The notes below the pieces were generated by a model. The model did not search any database. It was not told the origin of the DNA and worked only from the letters and a program-made list of their open reading frames with translations. A program made the position numbers and the translations under genes. DNA of 52,184 nt from Candidatus Methylacidiphilales bacterium (GTDB lineage: Bacteria; Verrucomicrobiota; Verrucomicrobiia; Methylacidiphilales; JAAUTS01): contig JAQTNW010000023.1 in the NCBI GenBank assembly GCA_028713655.1, positions 1-52,184 on the forward strand, read 5' to 3'. Of the stretch, positions 16,884 to 23,755 are shown piece after piece; the first letter of the stretch is position 1; every line of letters begins with the position of its first letter.

Positions 16884-17195
16884 ATTTTTTTGATCCTCCT
16901 TCGCGACGAAACCAAAAATTCCTAATTCTGATTTGGTTAGATAAAATCGTTCTGCCGCTGAAGTGCGTGAAAAGTGAAGTGTCGTTGCATCCTTCTGGAT
17001 AAATAAGTCGTTTGAGCCTTCAAATCGAAATGTAAATTCACCCGCATCTTGGCAGCCGCAAAGAAAGCGATATGCTTCGCTCTCAAGTAATTCCGGATCA
17101 TGTGGAAGTGCGCGAATAAGGCAATCGCCGGAATCGTCAGCAAAAAGAATGAATCCCAGGTGACCACCGGAGGCCGTTTGGAGTGCAATTATCAT
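16878..17195 (-). CDS. Cassette 3 protein, 105 residues, unknown function
   Basis: A small soluble protein with no signal peptide, membrane helix or recognised motif. It has two cysteines close together (FLCGCQDAG, around residues 44-49) and an acidic N-terminal half. Only 9 bases separate its ATG from the degenerate core ACTAGCC, and its stop codon lies inside the next core box GGCTAAC, as is common for integron cassettes. There is no ribosome-binding site. A competing frame (16937-17188) on the same strand is less likely because it does not fit the cassette boundaries. Confidence 0.55.
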   Translation of the reverse strand: MIIALQTASGGHLGFILFADDSGDCLIRALPHDPELLESEAYRFLCGCQDAGEFTFRFEGSNDLFIQKDATTLHFSRTSAAERFYLTKSELGIFGFVAKEDQKNG

Positions 17196-17200
17196 ATTCT

Positions 17201-17270
17201 GGCTAGTCGGCGGTGATCTAGCCCCGGAAGCCGCAGGCTGTAGGGGCTTGGGTCAACCGCATGGTTCGAT
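17201..17270 (-). repeat. attC-like site 2 (end of cassette 2)
   Basis: On the plus strand CGGTGA (17211-17216) pairs with TCAACCG (17253-17259) leaving one extrahelical A, AGCCCC (17220-17225) pairs with GGGGCT (17243-17248), and GCC-gca-GGC forms the tip. The outer boxes are GGCTAGT (17201-17207) and GTTCGAT (17264-17270). Confidence 0.6.
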
Positions 17271-17624
17271 CTATTTTTTGCAAAATTGATCCAAGGCGGA
17301 TTGTGGAATAGTAATGCCCTTTTCAAACTGGCGGTATTTTATAAATCCCCAAAGAGCCAATAGGGCTACTGAGATTATTCCCAAGAATACAGTTGCCCAA
17401 AGTTCTATGGTGGATGGTCCGCCTGTTTTGGAAAGTATTGCTCCTAAAAAAACACCAAAGATAGAAAACGATGTGGAATAAAAAAGAGATAGTATTGTAT
17501 CAAGGTGAGCTGAGTCAGATCGAACTAATCTTACGCGCATGTCAGAGGGCAAAATTGCCCCTGCTAGCATGGCATTGCCATCTCCTCTCGTTACTTCAAA
17601 TACAGTATCTGTAGGAATAGTCAT
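17271..17624 (-). CDS. Cassette 2, second protein: 117-residue membrane protein
   Basis: Two strong hydrophobic segments (about residues 44-62 and 74-95) follow a polar N-terminal part and precede a short basic tail, giving a two-helix inner-membrane protein. Its ATG overlaps the stop of the preceding gene (ATGA), so the two are translationally coupled. The stop codon TAG directly abuts the core ATCGAAC of the cassette's attC-like site. The family is not recognised. Two-gene cassettes are unusual, and coupled soluble/membrane pairs are often functional partners, but no role is shown by the sequence. Confidence 0.6.
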   Translation of the reverse strand: MTIPTDTVFEVTRGDGNAMLAGAILPSDMRVRLVRSDSAHLDTILSLFYSTSFSIFGVFLGAILSKTGGPSTIELWATVFLGIISVALLALWGFIKYRQFEKGITIPQSALDQFCKK

Positions 17625-18025
17625 TTTCCCTCCTTTGGTTCCAAAGGAGTAGAGACGTGACGCCCCAAATAGATGGAATACATGAGGTCAATTGTAGGTG
17701 ATTCCGAGGTGAATTTACTGAGGCGGAAGCCTAAAAACAATTCTCTGCCTTGAACAGTTCCGACTGGCTCGGGAGAAAGTGTTCCAAAGGAAAGAGGGGA
17801 GGGTGGTATCTGACCGTCAAGTATATATACAAGTCTAAGATTTTTATGGTCGGCCTCCCTCCTTGCTTCAAGTTGCTTTTTAGCATCATTAGAATTAATA
17901 AAGCGAAAAGCTAGCGTGACAGCCCCTATCGCTATTTCGGGTTCATCACTACAGCGGGGCTGTAGCCAGCCGCTTTGCAGAAGCTCCTGTTCGCCAGAGC
18001 GTGCTTTAATTATTGGTTTATCCAT
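17621..18025 (-). CDS. Cassette 2, first protein: 134 residues, unknown function
   Basis: A soluble, mixed-charge protein starting MDKPIIKARSGEQELLQSGW, without signal peptide or membrane helix. A charged segment (NDAKKQLEARREADHKNLR) may be helical, and the C-terminal half looks beta-rich. The ATG at 18025 lies only 6 bases after the core GTTCGAT and has no ribosome-binding site, typical of cassette genes. It overlaps the downstream membrane-protein gene by four bases. The family is not recognised; a regulator or effector for the membrane partner is possible but unproven. Confidence 0.6.
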   Translation of the reverse strand: MDKPIIKARSGEQELLQSGWLQPRCSDEPEIAIGAVTLAFRFINSNDAKKQLEARREADHKNLRLVYILDGQIPPSPLSFGTLSPEPVGTVQGRELFLGFRLSKFTSESPTIDLMYSIYLGRHVSTPLEPKEGK

Positions 18026-18030
18026 ATTTT

Positions 18031-18090
18031 ATCGAACGTCAACCATCAGTCGCGTCGCGTAGCGACGTTGACTGGATGGTCTGGTTAGCA
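18031..18090 (-). repeat. attC-like site 1 (end of cassette 1)
   Basis: The best-formed site. On the plus strand ACCATC (18042-18047), AGTC (18048-18051) and CGTCGC (18053-18058) pair with GATGGT (18075-18080), GACT (18070-18073) and GCGACG (18062-18067) around a GTA tip. G18074 is extrahelical and a G/TT internal loop is present. The outer boxes are ATCGAAC (18031-18037) and GTTAGCA (18084-18090). The site overlaps the last codons of the gene at 18039. Confidence 0.7.
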
Positions 18091-18614
18091 GTTATCTTCT
18101 TTAATAACTCAGCAAACAAGCCCTGATAGATTATGGAAAGCAGGAGATACATGCGGTGTGGATGATGCTGCACCGCGATAACTAGATCTTCAGAAATATT
18201 ATTTGCCTTCCCTTTTTCCCCAACAATTACTTTCATTTTCTCAATTTCAGGTCTTATAAGATCGCTGGATAATGAAACATCAACACGATGTGCAAAATGA
18301 TTTCTTATCTTTTTCAGGACGCGAATACTTGCTAATTCTGTCTCTGGCAAATATCCCATAAGATGAGCCAATTGAATTTTTGCTCCAAATGTTCCCAGTG
18401 GGGCATGGGCAGTTCCGTCCACTCCGAAAAAAGACATCCTTTCACTTTCCGAACCACGTAAAGCGTGAAAAAGTAATTCTGTCAATGCCACGTCAATTAA
18501 TGCTGAGGATACTATTACCAACTCGCGCTCGGGAAGGTCCCAAAACCGCTTGGTTGTTTCTTCGGTGCCCAAAAAAAGCTCTGAGGAGAGTCTCTCTGCT
18601 TTCCAGTTTTTCAT
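18039..18614 (-). CDS. Cassette 1 protein: MltR/DUF4145-like protein, 191 residues
   Basis: The start at 18614 (MKNWKAERLSSELFLGTEET) follows the core GTTAGCA by 8 bases. The central part, ALIDVALTELLFHAL, then GTAHAPLGTFGAKIQLAHLMG and VLKKIRNHFAH, matches the pattern of MltR-like and related HEPN/DUF4145-type helical proteins: a helix with paired hydrophobic residues, 'PLGxFxAKIxLAxxLG', and 'IRNxFAH'. In E. coli MltR represses mannitol genes, but most relatives have no known function. The last 19 residues are encoded by the attC-like stem, as in many cassette proteins. A longer frame to 18794 would run through the cassette boundary and is unlikely. Confidence 0.65.
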   Translation of the reverse strand: MKNWKAERLSSELFLGTEETTKRFWDLPERELVIVSSALIDVALTELLFHALRGSESERMSFFGVDGTAHAPLGTFGAKIQLAHLMGYLPETELASIRVLKKIRNHFAHRVDVSLSSDLIRPEIEKMKVIVGEKGKANNISEDLVIAVQHHPHRMYLLLSIIYQGLFAELLKKITANQTIQSTSLRDATDG

Positions 18615-18629
18615 AGTTTTATTGCTAAC

Positions 18630-18892
18630 ATTATGATTCAGTCGCCGGAGACATTTGTGGGTAAAAAGTCTCGCGCGGCATTTTACCTGCAAAGGTCGCC
18701 CGAAAGGACAGGCTTCGTGAATAGCTTTGCATTCCTGGAACTTACACCCGCTTGCGCCATCCAAACAAGATGAAATTGGGTGGAGCCAAAGCATTCAGTT
18801 TCGAGCGTACTTTGCGATCTTCCTGTTAAAAACATGCTACTCTCGGAGAGTTGGAGATGGAGTTTGAGCAAGAGTAAGTGGTTCATCCGTAC
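18630..18892. other. Gene-free region next to the cassette array; would be the place for attI
   Basis: About 260 bases with no credible gene, no integrase and no clear attC fold. The right end carries a 'tccgtgtaatccgtggtt' repeat (18879-18914). Confidence 0.35.
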
Positions 18893-18914
18893 CTATCCGT
18901 GTAATCCGTGGTTA
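18879..18914 (-). repeat. Dispersed 'ccacggattacacggat' repeat reaching into a coding end
   Basis: TGGTTCATCCGTACCTATCC followed by GTGTAATCCGTGGTTA. On the minus strand the repeat supplies the final codons N-H-G-L-H-G and the stop of the DUF4126 gene. Related copies are at 7414-7444 and 8253-8279, with weaker ones at 34651-34688 and 51226-51247. Confidence 0.55.
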
Positions 18915-19891
18915 AATCTGAGTTCCTCGCGTATTTTTTCAAAATAAGCCCGGTGATTTTTGGCGAAGCGGACGGAATACGCTTTTCGCTTGCCGGCTGG
19001 AGAAAACGTCAATTGATCGTAAAGCATGCGGATTTCGGGGGTAATTTCAAGGGAATCGCAGCCAATTAGGATCGGTCGCAGGGTTTTAACGATAAAGACA
19101 AGGCGCTTGGAGGGTTCGATGAAGCCCAGATAGCCTTTCCGATTTCGCGGCAGGCCTGGAACCCGCCCGATCACCACCGGCACCGACCAGACCAGAGTTT
19201 CACCCTTATCAAGCCTCGATTCAAGCGCCTCCCGGCTTTCGGCGGAAATGATTTCGGGCAGTTGTGAGATGCGCTGTTCCTCGGCTCCGATGCTGCGCAG
19301 TTTCAGCAGGATGAAGCGGATGGTGTGATAAATATGGCGGAACAAAAGGGGCGCCAGCCAGAGGAACAAGAAAAATAAACCCAACAGCACTCCAAGCGCG
19401 ATGAAGGGATGCAGATAAATCAGGCTGAGCCCGCCGACCACAATCAGATCTTCCGTGACACTAACAATTGAATTGGAGAAGGGCTCCGGTGAAGCATTGA
19501 CCACCAGACGGGTCCCGGCCTTGGCCAGGTGGCTGCTGAGCGTGATGCTGCCGCAAAAGAGCCCGGCCAGGACGGTGATGCGGGGGTCCACCGGAGCAAG
19601 GGCGGCAAGCCCGAGGATGACGCCGCCCGCCGGGCGAATGACGGTATGGAAGGCGTCCCACAATGAATCGAACCAGGGCCATTTATCTGCAATAAACTCG
19701 ATCAGGGTCATGATGCCGGAAACAATGAGGATGGCCGGGTGCGCCATGATATGGAGATGTTCCATGCCGGGCCCGAGGTGGACCCAACCGAGATTCAAGG
19801 AAAGGCTCAGGACAAAGACGGTGAGGTAAAGGTTCAGCCCGGCCAGCGCGGACAATCCCATGGCAGTCGCAAGGAGCTGCAGCTCAGTCAT
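18893..19891 (-). CDS. DUF4126-family integral membrane protein
   Basis: 332 residues. The N-terminal 200 residues hold about five to six membrane helices, beginning with a glycine/alanine-rich first helix (LLATAMGLSALAGLNLYLTV) and the GIMTLIEFIADKWPWFDS block typical of DUF4126. The C-terminal 130 residues are soluble and contain WSVPVVIGRVPGLPRNRKGYLGF. The final six residues come from a dispersed repeat, so the original C-terminus has probably been altered. The ATG overlaps the stop of a 57-residue upstream gene (ATGA), indicating co-translation. The family's function is unknown. Confidence 0.8.
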   Translation of the reverse strand: MTELQLLATAMGLSALAGLNLYLTVFVLSLSLNLGWVHLGPGMEHLHIMAHPAILIVSGIMTLIEFIADKWPWFDSLWDAFHTVIRPAGGVILGLAALAPVDPRITVLAGLFCGSITLSSHLAKAGTRLVVNASPEPFSNSIVSVTEDLIVVGGLSLIYLHPFIALGVLLGLFFLFLWLAPLLFRHIYHTIRFILLKLRSIGAEEQRISQLPEIISAESREALESRLDKGETLVWSVPVVIGRVPGLPRNRKGYLGFIEPSKRLVFIVKTLRPILIGCDSLEITPEIRMLYDQLTFSPAGKRKAYSVRFAKNHRAYFEKIREELRFNHGLHG

Positions 19892-20061
19892 GAAACGAGA
19901 ATAACCTCAAGTATTTCAGATGTCACGCCGGGGCGCCTGGACCGCAATCGATAGCCCAAATAGATTGCCATGCCGGAGATCATCAGAGGGATGATTTTAA
20001 ATGCGTAGAAGAGACCGAGAGCCAGATTCTGGCCGGATTTGACGGGCGAGGCGTTTTTCAT
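19888..20061 (-). CDS. Small single-helix membrane protein coupled to the DUF4126 gene
   Basis: A 57-residue frame starts MKNASPVKSGQNLALGLFYA and holds one hydrophobic segment (about residues 12-36) followed by a basic stretch (YRLRSRRPG), so the C-terminus should face the cytosol. Its stop TGA overlaps the ATG of the DUF4126 gene in an ATGA junction, the strongest evidence that it is real. It may be a small subunit or membrane partner of DUF4126. It lacks a recognised family. Confidence 0.6.
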   Translation of the reverse strand: MKNASPVKSGQNLALGLFYAFKIIPLMISGMAIYLGYRLRSRRPGVTSEILEVILVS

Positions 20062-20090
20062 TTGGTTTGAAAAAGTTTTAAGTCTTACGA

Positions 20091-20115
20091 TTTAAGTTTA
20101 AAGCTTTTTTTGCGT
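20091..20115 (+). repeat. Repeat 'tttaagtttaaagctttttt', copy 1
   Basis: TTTAAGTTTAAAGCTTTTTT then TGCGT matches 45553-45577 with one mismatch. It lies in the 270-base gap before the MBL-like gene, which otherwise shows no gene. Confidence 0.45.
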
Positions 20116-20329
20116 ATTTCGTGGTTAGATTTCAAGAGTTTGAGTCAGAGTAAGAGTAAGATATTTATCAGTGCCCAGGCTGGTATAAATCCGCGCCTTC
20201 AGCGCTTCCAGTTTTAAACTTCCTTTATCTTCGCGTGCTTTGTGTAGAAAGCATTTTGCCCCCTGGCCGCTTGAATAATAGGCATCGACGGGCCGTTGGC
20301 TTTGTTGAATAATCGCAGCTTCTGCATTC

Positions 20330-21223
20330 ATGCGAACATTTTTGCTGCTTTTTTGCCTGGGCTGTACCGTTCACGTTGTGGCGGCGCAGACGCCTCGCGG
20401 GTTGACCCCGGTTGAAAAGCGTCCCGCCGGGCCGCAGGCCGCGCAGACGCCCGCGCAAAACGAGCAACCCTCCCCCTCCCAACAAGCAACGCCGGAACAA
20501 ACCAAAACAGACAACCCGCCTGCTCCGGTCAAACAGGCGTCCGGGCCTTCCATCCAGACGGATGGAACCAATGTGCGTTATTACGGCCATTCCTTTGTTT
20601 ATCTCACATCGTCGAGCGGGGTGCGCGTGGCCCTCAATCCATTTTCGGATGAGGCGGGCATGGCCTACAAATTTCCTCCCACCTTGCCGGCTGACATCGT
20701 GTTGATCAGCGCCGAAAGCACCGACCTCAACGGCGGGCAGGCTCTGTTTGGATTGCCGCAGGTATTCCGGAGCTTGACGGGACTTGGAGCAAATCGCGCC
20801 AATGGGATTCCCTTTCGCGGCATCGCTACTTTCCGCGATGACAAAAACGGCGCCGAATCCGGAGGCAACACGGTTTATGTTGTCGAAATGGACAACCTCC
20901 GATTCTGCCATCTTGGCGCCATCGGCCATGTTTTAACCCGCAGCCAGATTCAGGAGATCGGGCGTGTGGATGTGCTCTTTCTTCCGGTTGGAAACCTGGA
21001 ATTAACCAATTCGGAATTATGGAAACTGGCGGAACAGACAAAGGCAAAGTGGATTGTGCCGGTCGCCTACAAAACCGACAAATCGGGCCCGCTGCAATTG
21101 CGTCCCGTCCAGGACTTTGATCCGGGCGCCCATCCTCTCAAAACACTAGCCACCAGCGATTATGTCTTCCGCCCATCCGATGCGCCGTCTGTGCCGACGG
21201 TACTGATATTCAAATTGCCATGA
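20330..21223 (+). CDS. Exported metallo-beta-lactamase-fold protein with a degenerate metal site
   Basis: 297 residues. A signal peptide (MRTFLLLFCLGCTVHVVAAQ) is followed by a Pro/Gln-rich linker to about residue 78 and a UlaG-like MBL domain. YYGHSFVYL and LRFCHLGAIGHVLT match conserved blocks, but the HxHxDH metal motif is replaced by ISAESTDLNGG, and the usual aspartate in HLGDxGH is alanine. It is therefore probably not a hydrolase and may bind ligand or structure instead. Its stop overlaps the ATG of purD (ATGA), so the two are co-translated. Confidence 0.75.
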   Translation: MRTFLLLFCLGCTVHVVAAQTPRGLTPVEKRPAGPQAAQTPAQNEQPSPSQQATPEQTKTDNPPAPVKQASGPSIQTDGTNVRYYGHSFVYLTSSSGVRVALNPFSDEAGMAYKFPPTLPADIVLISAESTDLNGGQALFGLPQVFRSLTGLGANRANGIPFRGIATFRDDKNGAESGGNTVYVVEMDNLRFCHLGAIGHVLTRSQIQEIGRVDVLFLPVGNLELTNSELWKLAEQTKAKWIVPVAYKTDKSGPLQLRPVQDFDPGAHPLKTLATSDYVFRPSDAPSVPTVLIFKLP

Positions 21224-22494
21224 AAATTCTGGTTGTGGGAAATGGGGGGCGCGAGCACGCCATCGGCTGGGCCCTGGCTCAGGACGCGCGGGTTTCCGAA
21301 TTGTATTTTGCCCCCGGCAATGCCGGAACCGGGCAGTTGGGAAAAAATATTCCGGTAAAGACGGACGATATCAAGGGACTCAAGTCCTGGTGCGAAACCG
21401 CCCGCCCCGGACTGGTGGTCGCCGGCCCCGAGGCGCCGCTTTGCCTGGGTCTGGCGGATGAGCTGGCAGCCGTTGGAATTCCTGTTTTTGGGCCCGGCAG
21501 GTCGGGCGCGCGTCTGGAAGCCAGCAAGATTTTCACGAAGGATCTGCTGGCAAAGGCAAAGATCCCGACGGCGGCGAGCGCCCGGTTTTCGGACCCCGCG
21601 CAAGCTCTCGCTTATTGTGAGGGGCAGCCGTATCCGCTTGTGATCAAGGCGGACGGCCTTGCTGCGGGCAAGGGGGTGATCATCGCGCAGACGCGCGCGG
21701 AAGCGGAACAAGCCATCCGCCAAATCATGACCGAGAAAGTGTTCGGCGCTTCGGGAGAAAATATTCTGATCGAGGAATTCCTTGAGGGCGAGGAGGCGTC
21801 GATCCATGCGGTGACGGACGGACGGGATTATGTGCTGATGCCGAGTTCGCAGGACCACAAGCGGATTTACGACAATGACAAGGGGCCTAACACTGGGGGC
21901 ATGGGCGCCTATGCCCCGGCGCCTGTCGTGACAAAGGAGCTCCTGTCCCACATTGAGGAAAGCGTCATACGCCCGATGATACGGGTCCTGCGCGACGAAG
22001 GAATTCCATATCAAGGCGTGCTGTACGCCGGTATGATGATCACAGCAAAGGGGCCCAAAGTGCTGGAGTTCAATTGCCGCTTCGGCGATCCGGAGACCGA
22101 GGTGCTGTTGCCGTTGCTGGAAACACCGTTGCTGGATTTATTGCTGGCCACGGTTGAAGGCAGGATAGGGAAGCTGGATTTTCGCTTGAAAAACGAGCAC
22201 GCCCTGACAGTGGTGCTGGCGGCGCCGGGTTACCCGGAGCATCCGGTCATTGGACAGGAAATTCATGGGCTGGAGCAGGCCCCTCCTCTTTTGTTTCACG
22301 GCGGGACCCTCCGCAAGGACGGCAGGGTGTTCACATCCGGAGGGCGGGTGCTGGCCGCCACGGGCAGGGGCAAAACCCTGTTGGAAGCGAAGGACGCAGC
22401 CTATGAGCAGGCGCGGAGAATCCGCTTCGAGGGGGCGCAGTTCCGGAGCGATATCGGCAAAAGAGCCCTCGATTTACCCCAAGCCCGGCGCTAG
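21220..22494 (+). CDS. purD: Phosphoribosylamine-glycine ligase PurD
   Basis: Full length, 424 residues. It catalyses the second step of purine synthesis: phosphoribosylamine plus glycine plus ATP gives GAR. Visible blocks are the N-terminal MKILVVGNGGREHAIGWAL, the ATP-grasp segment LVIKADGLAAGKGVIIAQ, SQDHKRIYDNDKGPNTGGMG, and the metal-binding end of the grasp domain EFNCRFGDPETE. The start overlaps the upstream stop codon. The first-step enzyme purF is at 49 kb, and glyA, which makes glycine, is part of the fusion at 23.8 kb. Confidence 0.96.
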   Translation: MKILVVGNGGREHAIGWALAQDARVSELYFAPGNAGTGQLGKNIPVKTDDIKGLKSWCETARPGLVVAGPEAPLCLGLADELAAVGIPVFGPGRSGARLEASKIFTKDLLAKAKIPTAASARFSDPAQALAYCEGQPYPLVIKADGLAAGKGVIIAQTRAEAEQAIRQIMTEKVFGASGENILIEEFLEGEEASIHAVTDGRDYVLMPSSQDHKRIYDNDKGPNTGGMGAYAPAPVVTKELLSHIEESVIRPMIRVLRDEGIPYQGVLYAGMMITAKGPKVLEFNCRFGDPETEVLLPLLETPLLDLLLATVEGRIGKLDFRLKNEHALTVVLAAPGYPEHPVIGQEIHGLEQAPPLLFHGGTLRKDGRVFTSGGRVLAATGRGKTLLEAKDAAYEQARRIRFEGAQFRSDIGKRALDLPQARR

Positions 22495-22511
22495 ACTGTG
22501 GGATTGATGAC

Positions 22512-23708
22512 ATGCGCATACTGAATATCTTTTTATTGGTCGGCATTTCCTTCATTTCGGGAAGCCTGGCAACCTATGTACTGACAGTTGAGTTCCCCCA
22601 ACTTGGCCGCCACGCGGTCCGGCCTGCCCTCACAGCGGTGAAAAAAAGCCCCGAACCGCGCCAGCAATCGTCCCTGCTGCCGCCCAAGGTGCCTGGCACG
22701 GTGTTGGAACCAGACCCCTACGCGCGCACGCCGAAGGCCGAACAGCCGGAGGAGCTGTTGTTGCCGCGGGCCGATGAGGCGTCCGAAGTCATCGACTTGC
22801 TCCGCAGCGAATTCATGGACGCCCCCGCTTTGATCAACACCCAGTTGGGCGAGGACACACTCAATGCGCTGATGCAAAAAATCGGCGACAAGGCCAAAAT
22901 CAGCAATGCTTCCGTGCTGGGGCCGGACCCAAAAACAAAGTCGATCACCGAGGTTCTGCCCAGCGGAATCGGCTATTGGCGCGCGAACGACTTTTCGCAA
23001 AAGGAAATCGAATCGTTCCTGAAGGAATGGTCCATCTGGAAAAGCGGCGATCTGCGCGGGCTGATTGTGGACCTGCGGAATTTCCGCGACGGCAACAACC
23101 TGCGGGGCGCGGCATCTGTGGCCAGTTTGTTTGTTTCCCCGCAGGAGGCGCTTTTTACCGTGGAGGGGGTGAATTTCCCACAACAGGTCCTCCGCTCGCA
23201 ACGCCAGCCTCTGGATCTTTCCAAAAATTTTCCCATCATAGTTTTGATCAATGTCGGCACACGGGGGTCCGCCGAGGCATTGGCGGTGGTCTTGAGGCAA
23301 AAGGCGGGGGCGATTTTGATCGGGCGGAAATCAGCGGGGGAAGGCGGGCTGTTTGTGGAAAAGCAATTGAAGAGCGGGCGATACCTGAGGCTGGCCACGG
23401 CGCGGATCACGGCGGCGGACGGGAGCAACCTGCTCGGAACCCCGCTTGTTCCTGACGTTCCGGTGGATCTTTCAACGGCATCGGACCGCGAGGGATTCAA
23501 CGCCGCTTACAGGGTTGGAATTTCCGCATTGGCAGCCGTCAGGATGCCGGACCGCAATACCATGAAGGAAAAGGAGGAATTGGATTTGCCCCTTGATAAC
23601 GCCGGGATAGACTTGAAATCGCCCCGTGATTTGATTCTGAGTGTGGCGAATGATGTGATTTTGGGAATCACGTCCAGCCGGCAGAAGCCGGACGGGAAGA
23701 ATGGGTGA
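22512..23708 (+). CDS. S41 peptidase-like protein lacking the catalytic Ser-Lys pair
   Basis: 398 residues with an N-terminal signal anchor (residues 3-22), a Pro-rich linker and an S41/C-terminal-processing-protease-like core: DLRGLIVDLRNFRDGNN at about 180-195, then PIIVLINVGTRGSAEALAVV and GAILIGRKSAGEG. In active enzymes the matching blocks read SASASE and FGKG. Here the serine cluster reads TRGSAE and the lysine position is glutamate, so it is probably inactive. A PDZ domain is not obvious. It lies 17 bases after purD, probably in the same transcript, and is likely periplasmic and membrane-tethered. Confidence 0.65.
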   Translation: MRILNIFLLVGISFISGSLATYVLTVEFPQLGRHAVRPALTAVKKSPEPRQQSSLLPPKVPGTVLEPDPYARTPKAEQPEELLLPRADEASEVIDLLRSEFMDAPALINTQLGEDTLNALMQKIGDKAKISNASVLGPDPKTKSITEVLPSGIGYWRANDFSQKEIESFLKEWSIWKSGDLRGLIVDLRNFRDGNNLRGAASVASLFVSPQEALFTVEGVNFPQQVLRSQRQPLDLSKNFPIIVLINVGTRGSAEALAVVLRQKAGAILIGRKSAGEGGLFVEKQLKSGRYLRLATARITAADGSNLLGTPLVPDVPVDLSTASDREGFNAAYRVGISALAAVRMPDRNTMKEKEELDLPLDNAGIDLKSPRDLILSVANDVILGITSSRQKPDGKNG

Positions 23709-23755
23709 CGCCCCGGCGATTTTGGAGTAAGGATAGTCCAACCGGATTTTAGACC

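Larger units (their letters stand above)
16838..18629 (-). mobile_element. Integron-like gene-cassette array without an integrase (three cassettes)
   Basis: Three minus-strand cassettes in a row. Each starts with a core heptamer only 8-12 bases before its ATG, and its reverse complement lies at or just after its own last stop codon. Cassette 1 starts GTTAGCA and ends TGCTAAC. Cassette 2 starts GTTCGAT and ends ATCGAAC. Cassette 3 starts ACTAGCC (degenerate) and ends GGCTAAC. This is the rule for integron cassettes, whose attC R'' box complements the first bases of the same cassette. Junctions fold into imperfect stems with extrahelical bases. No tyrosine recombinase is in the window, so this would be a cluster of attC sites lacking an integrase, or one end of a larger array. 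Confidence 0.7.

Noticed and set aside
18683-18886. Minus-strand 67-codon frame that might be an attI-side gene or integrase remnant
   Set aside because: No tyrosine-recombinase motif and no recognisable protein; the end is a dispersed repeat.
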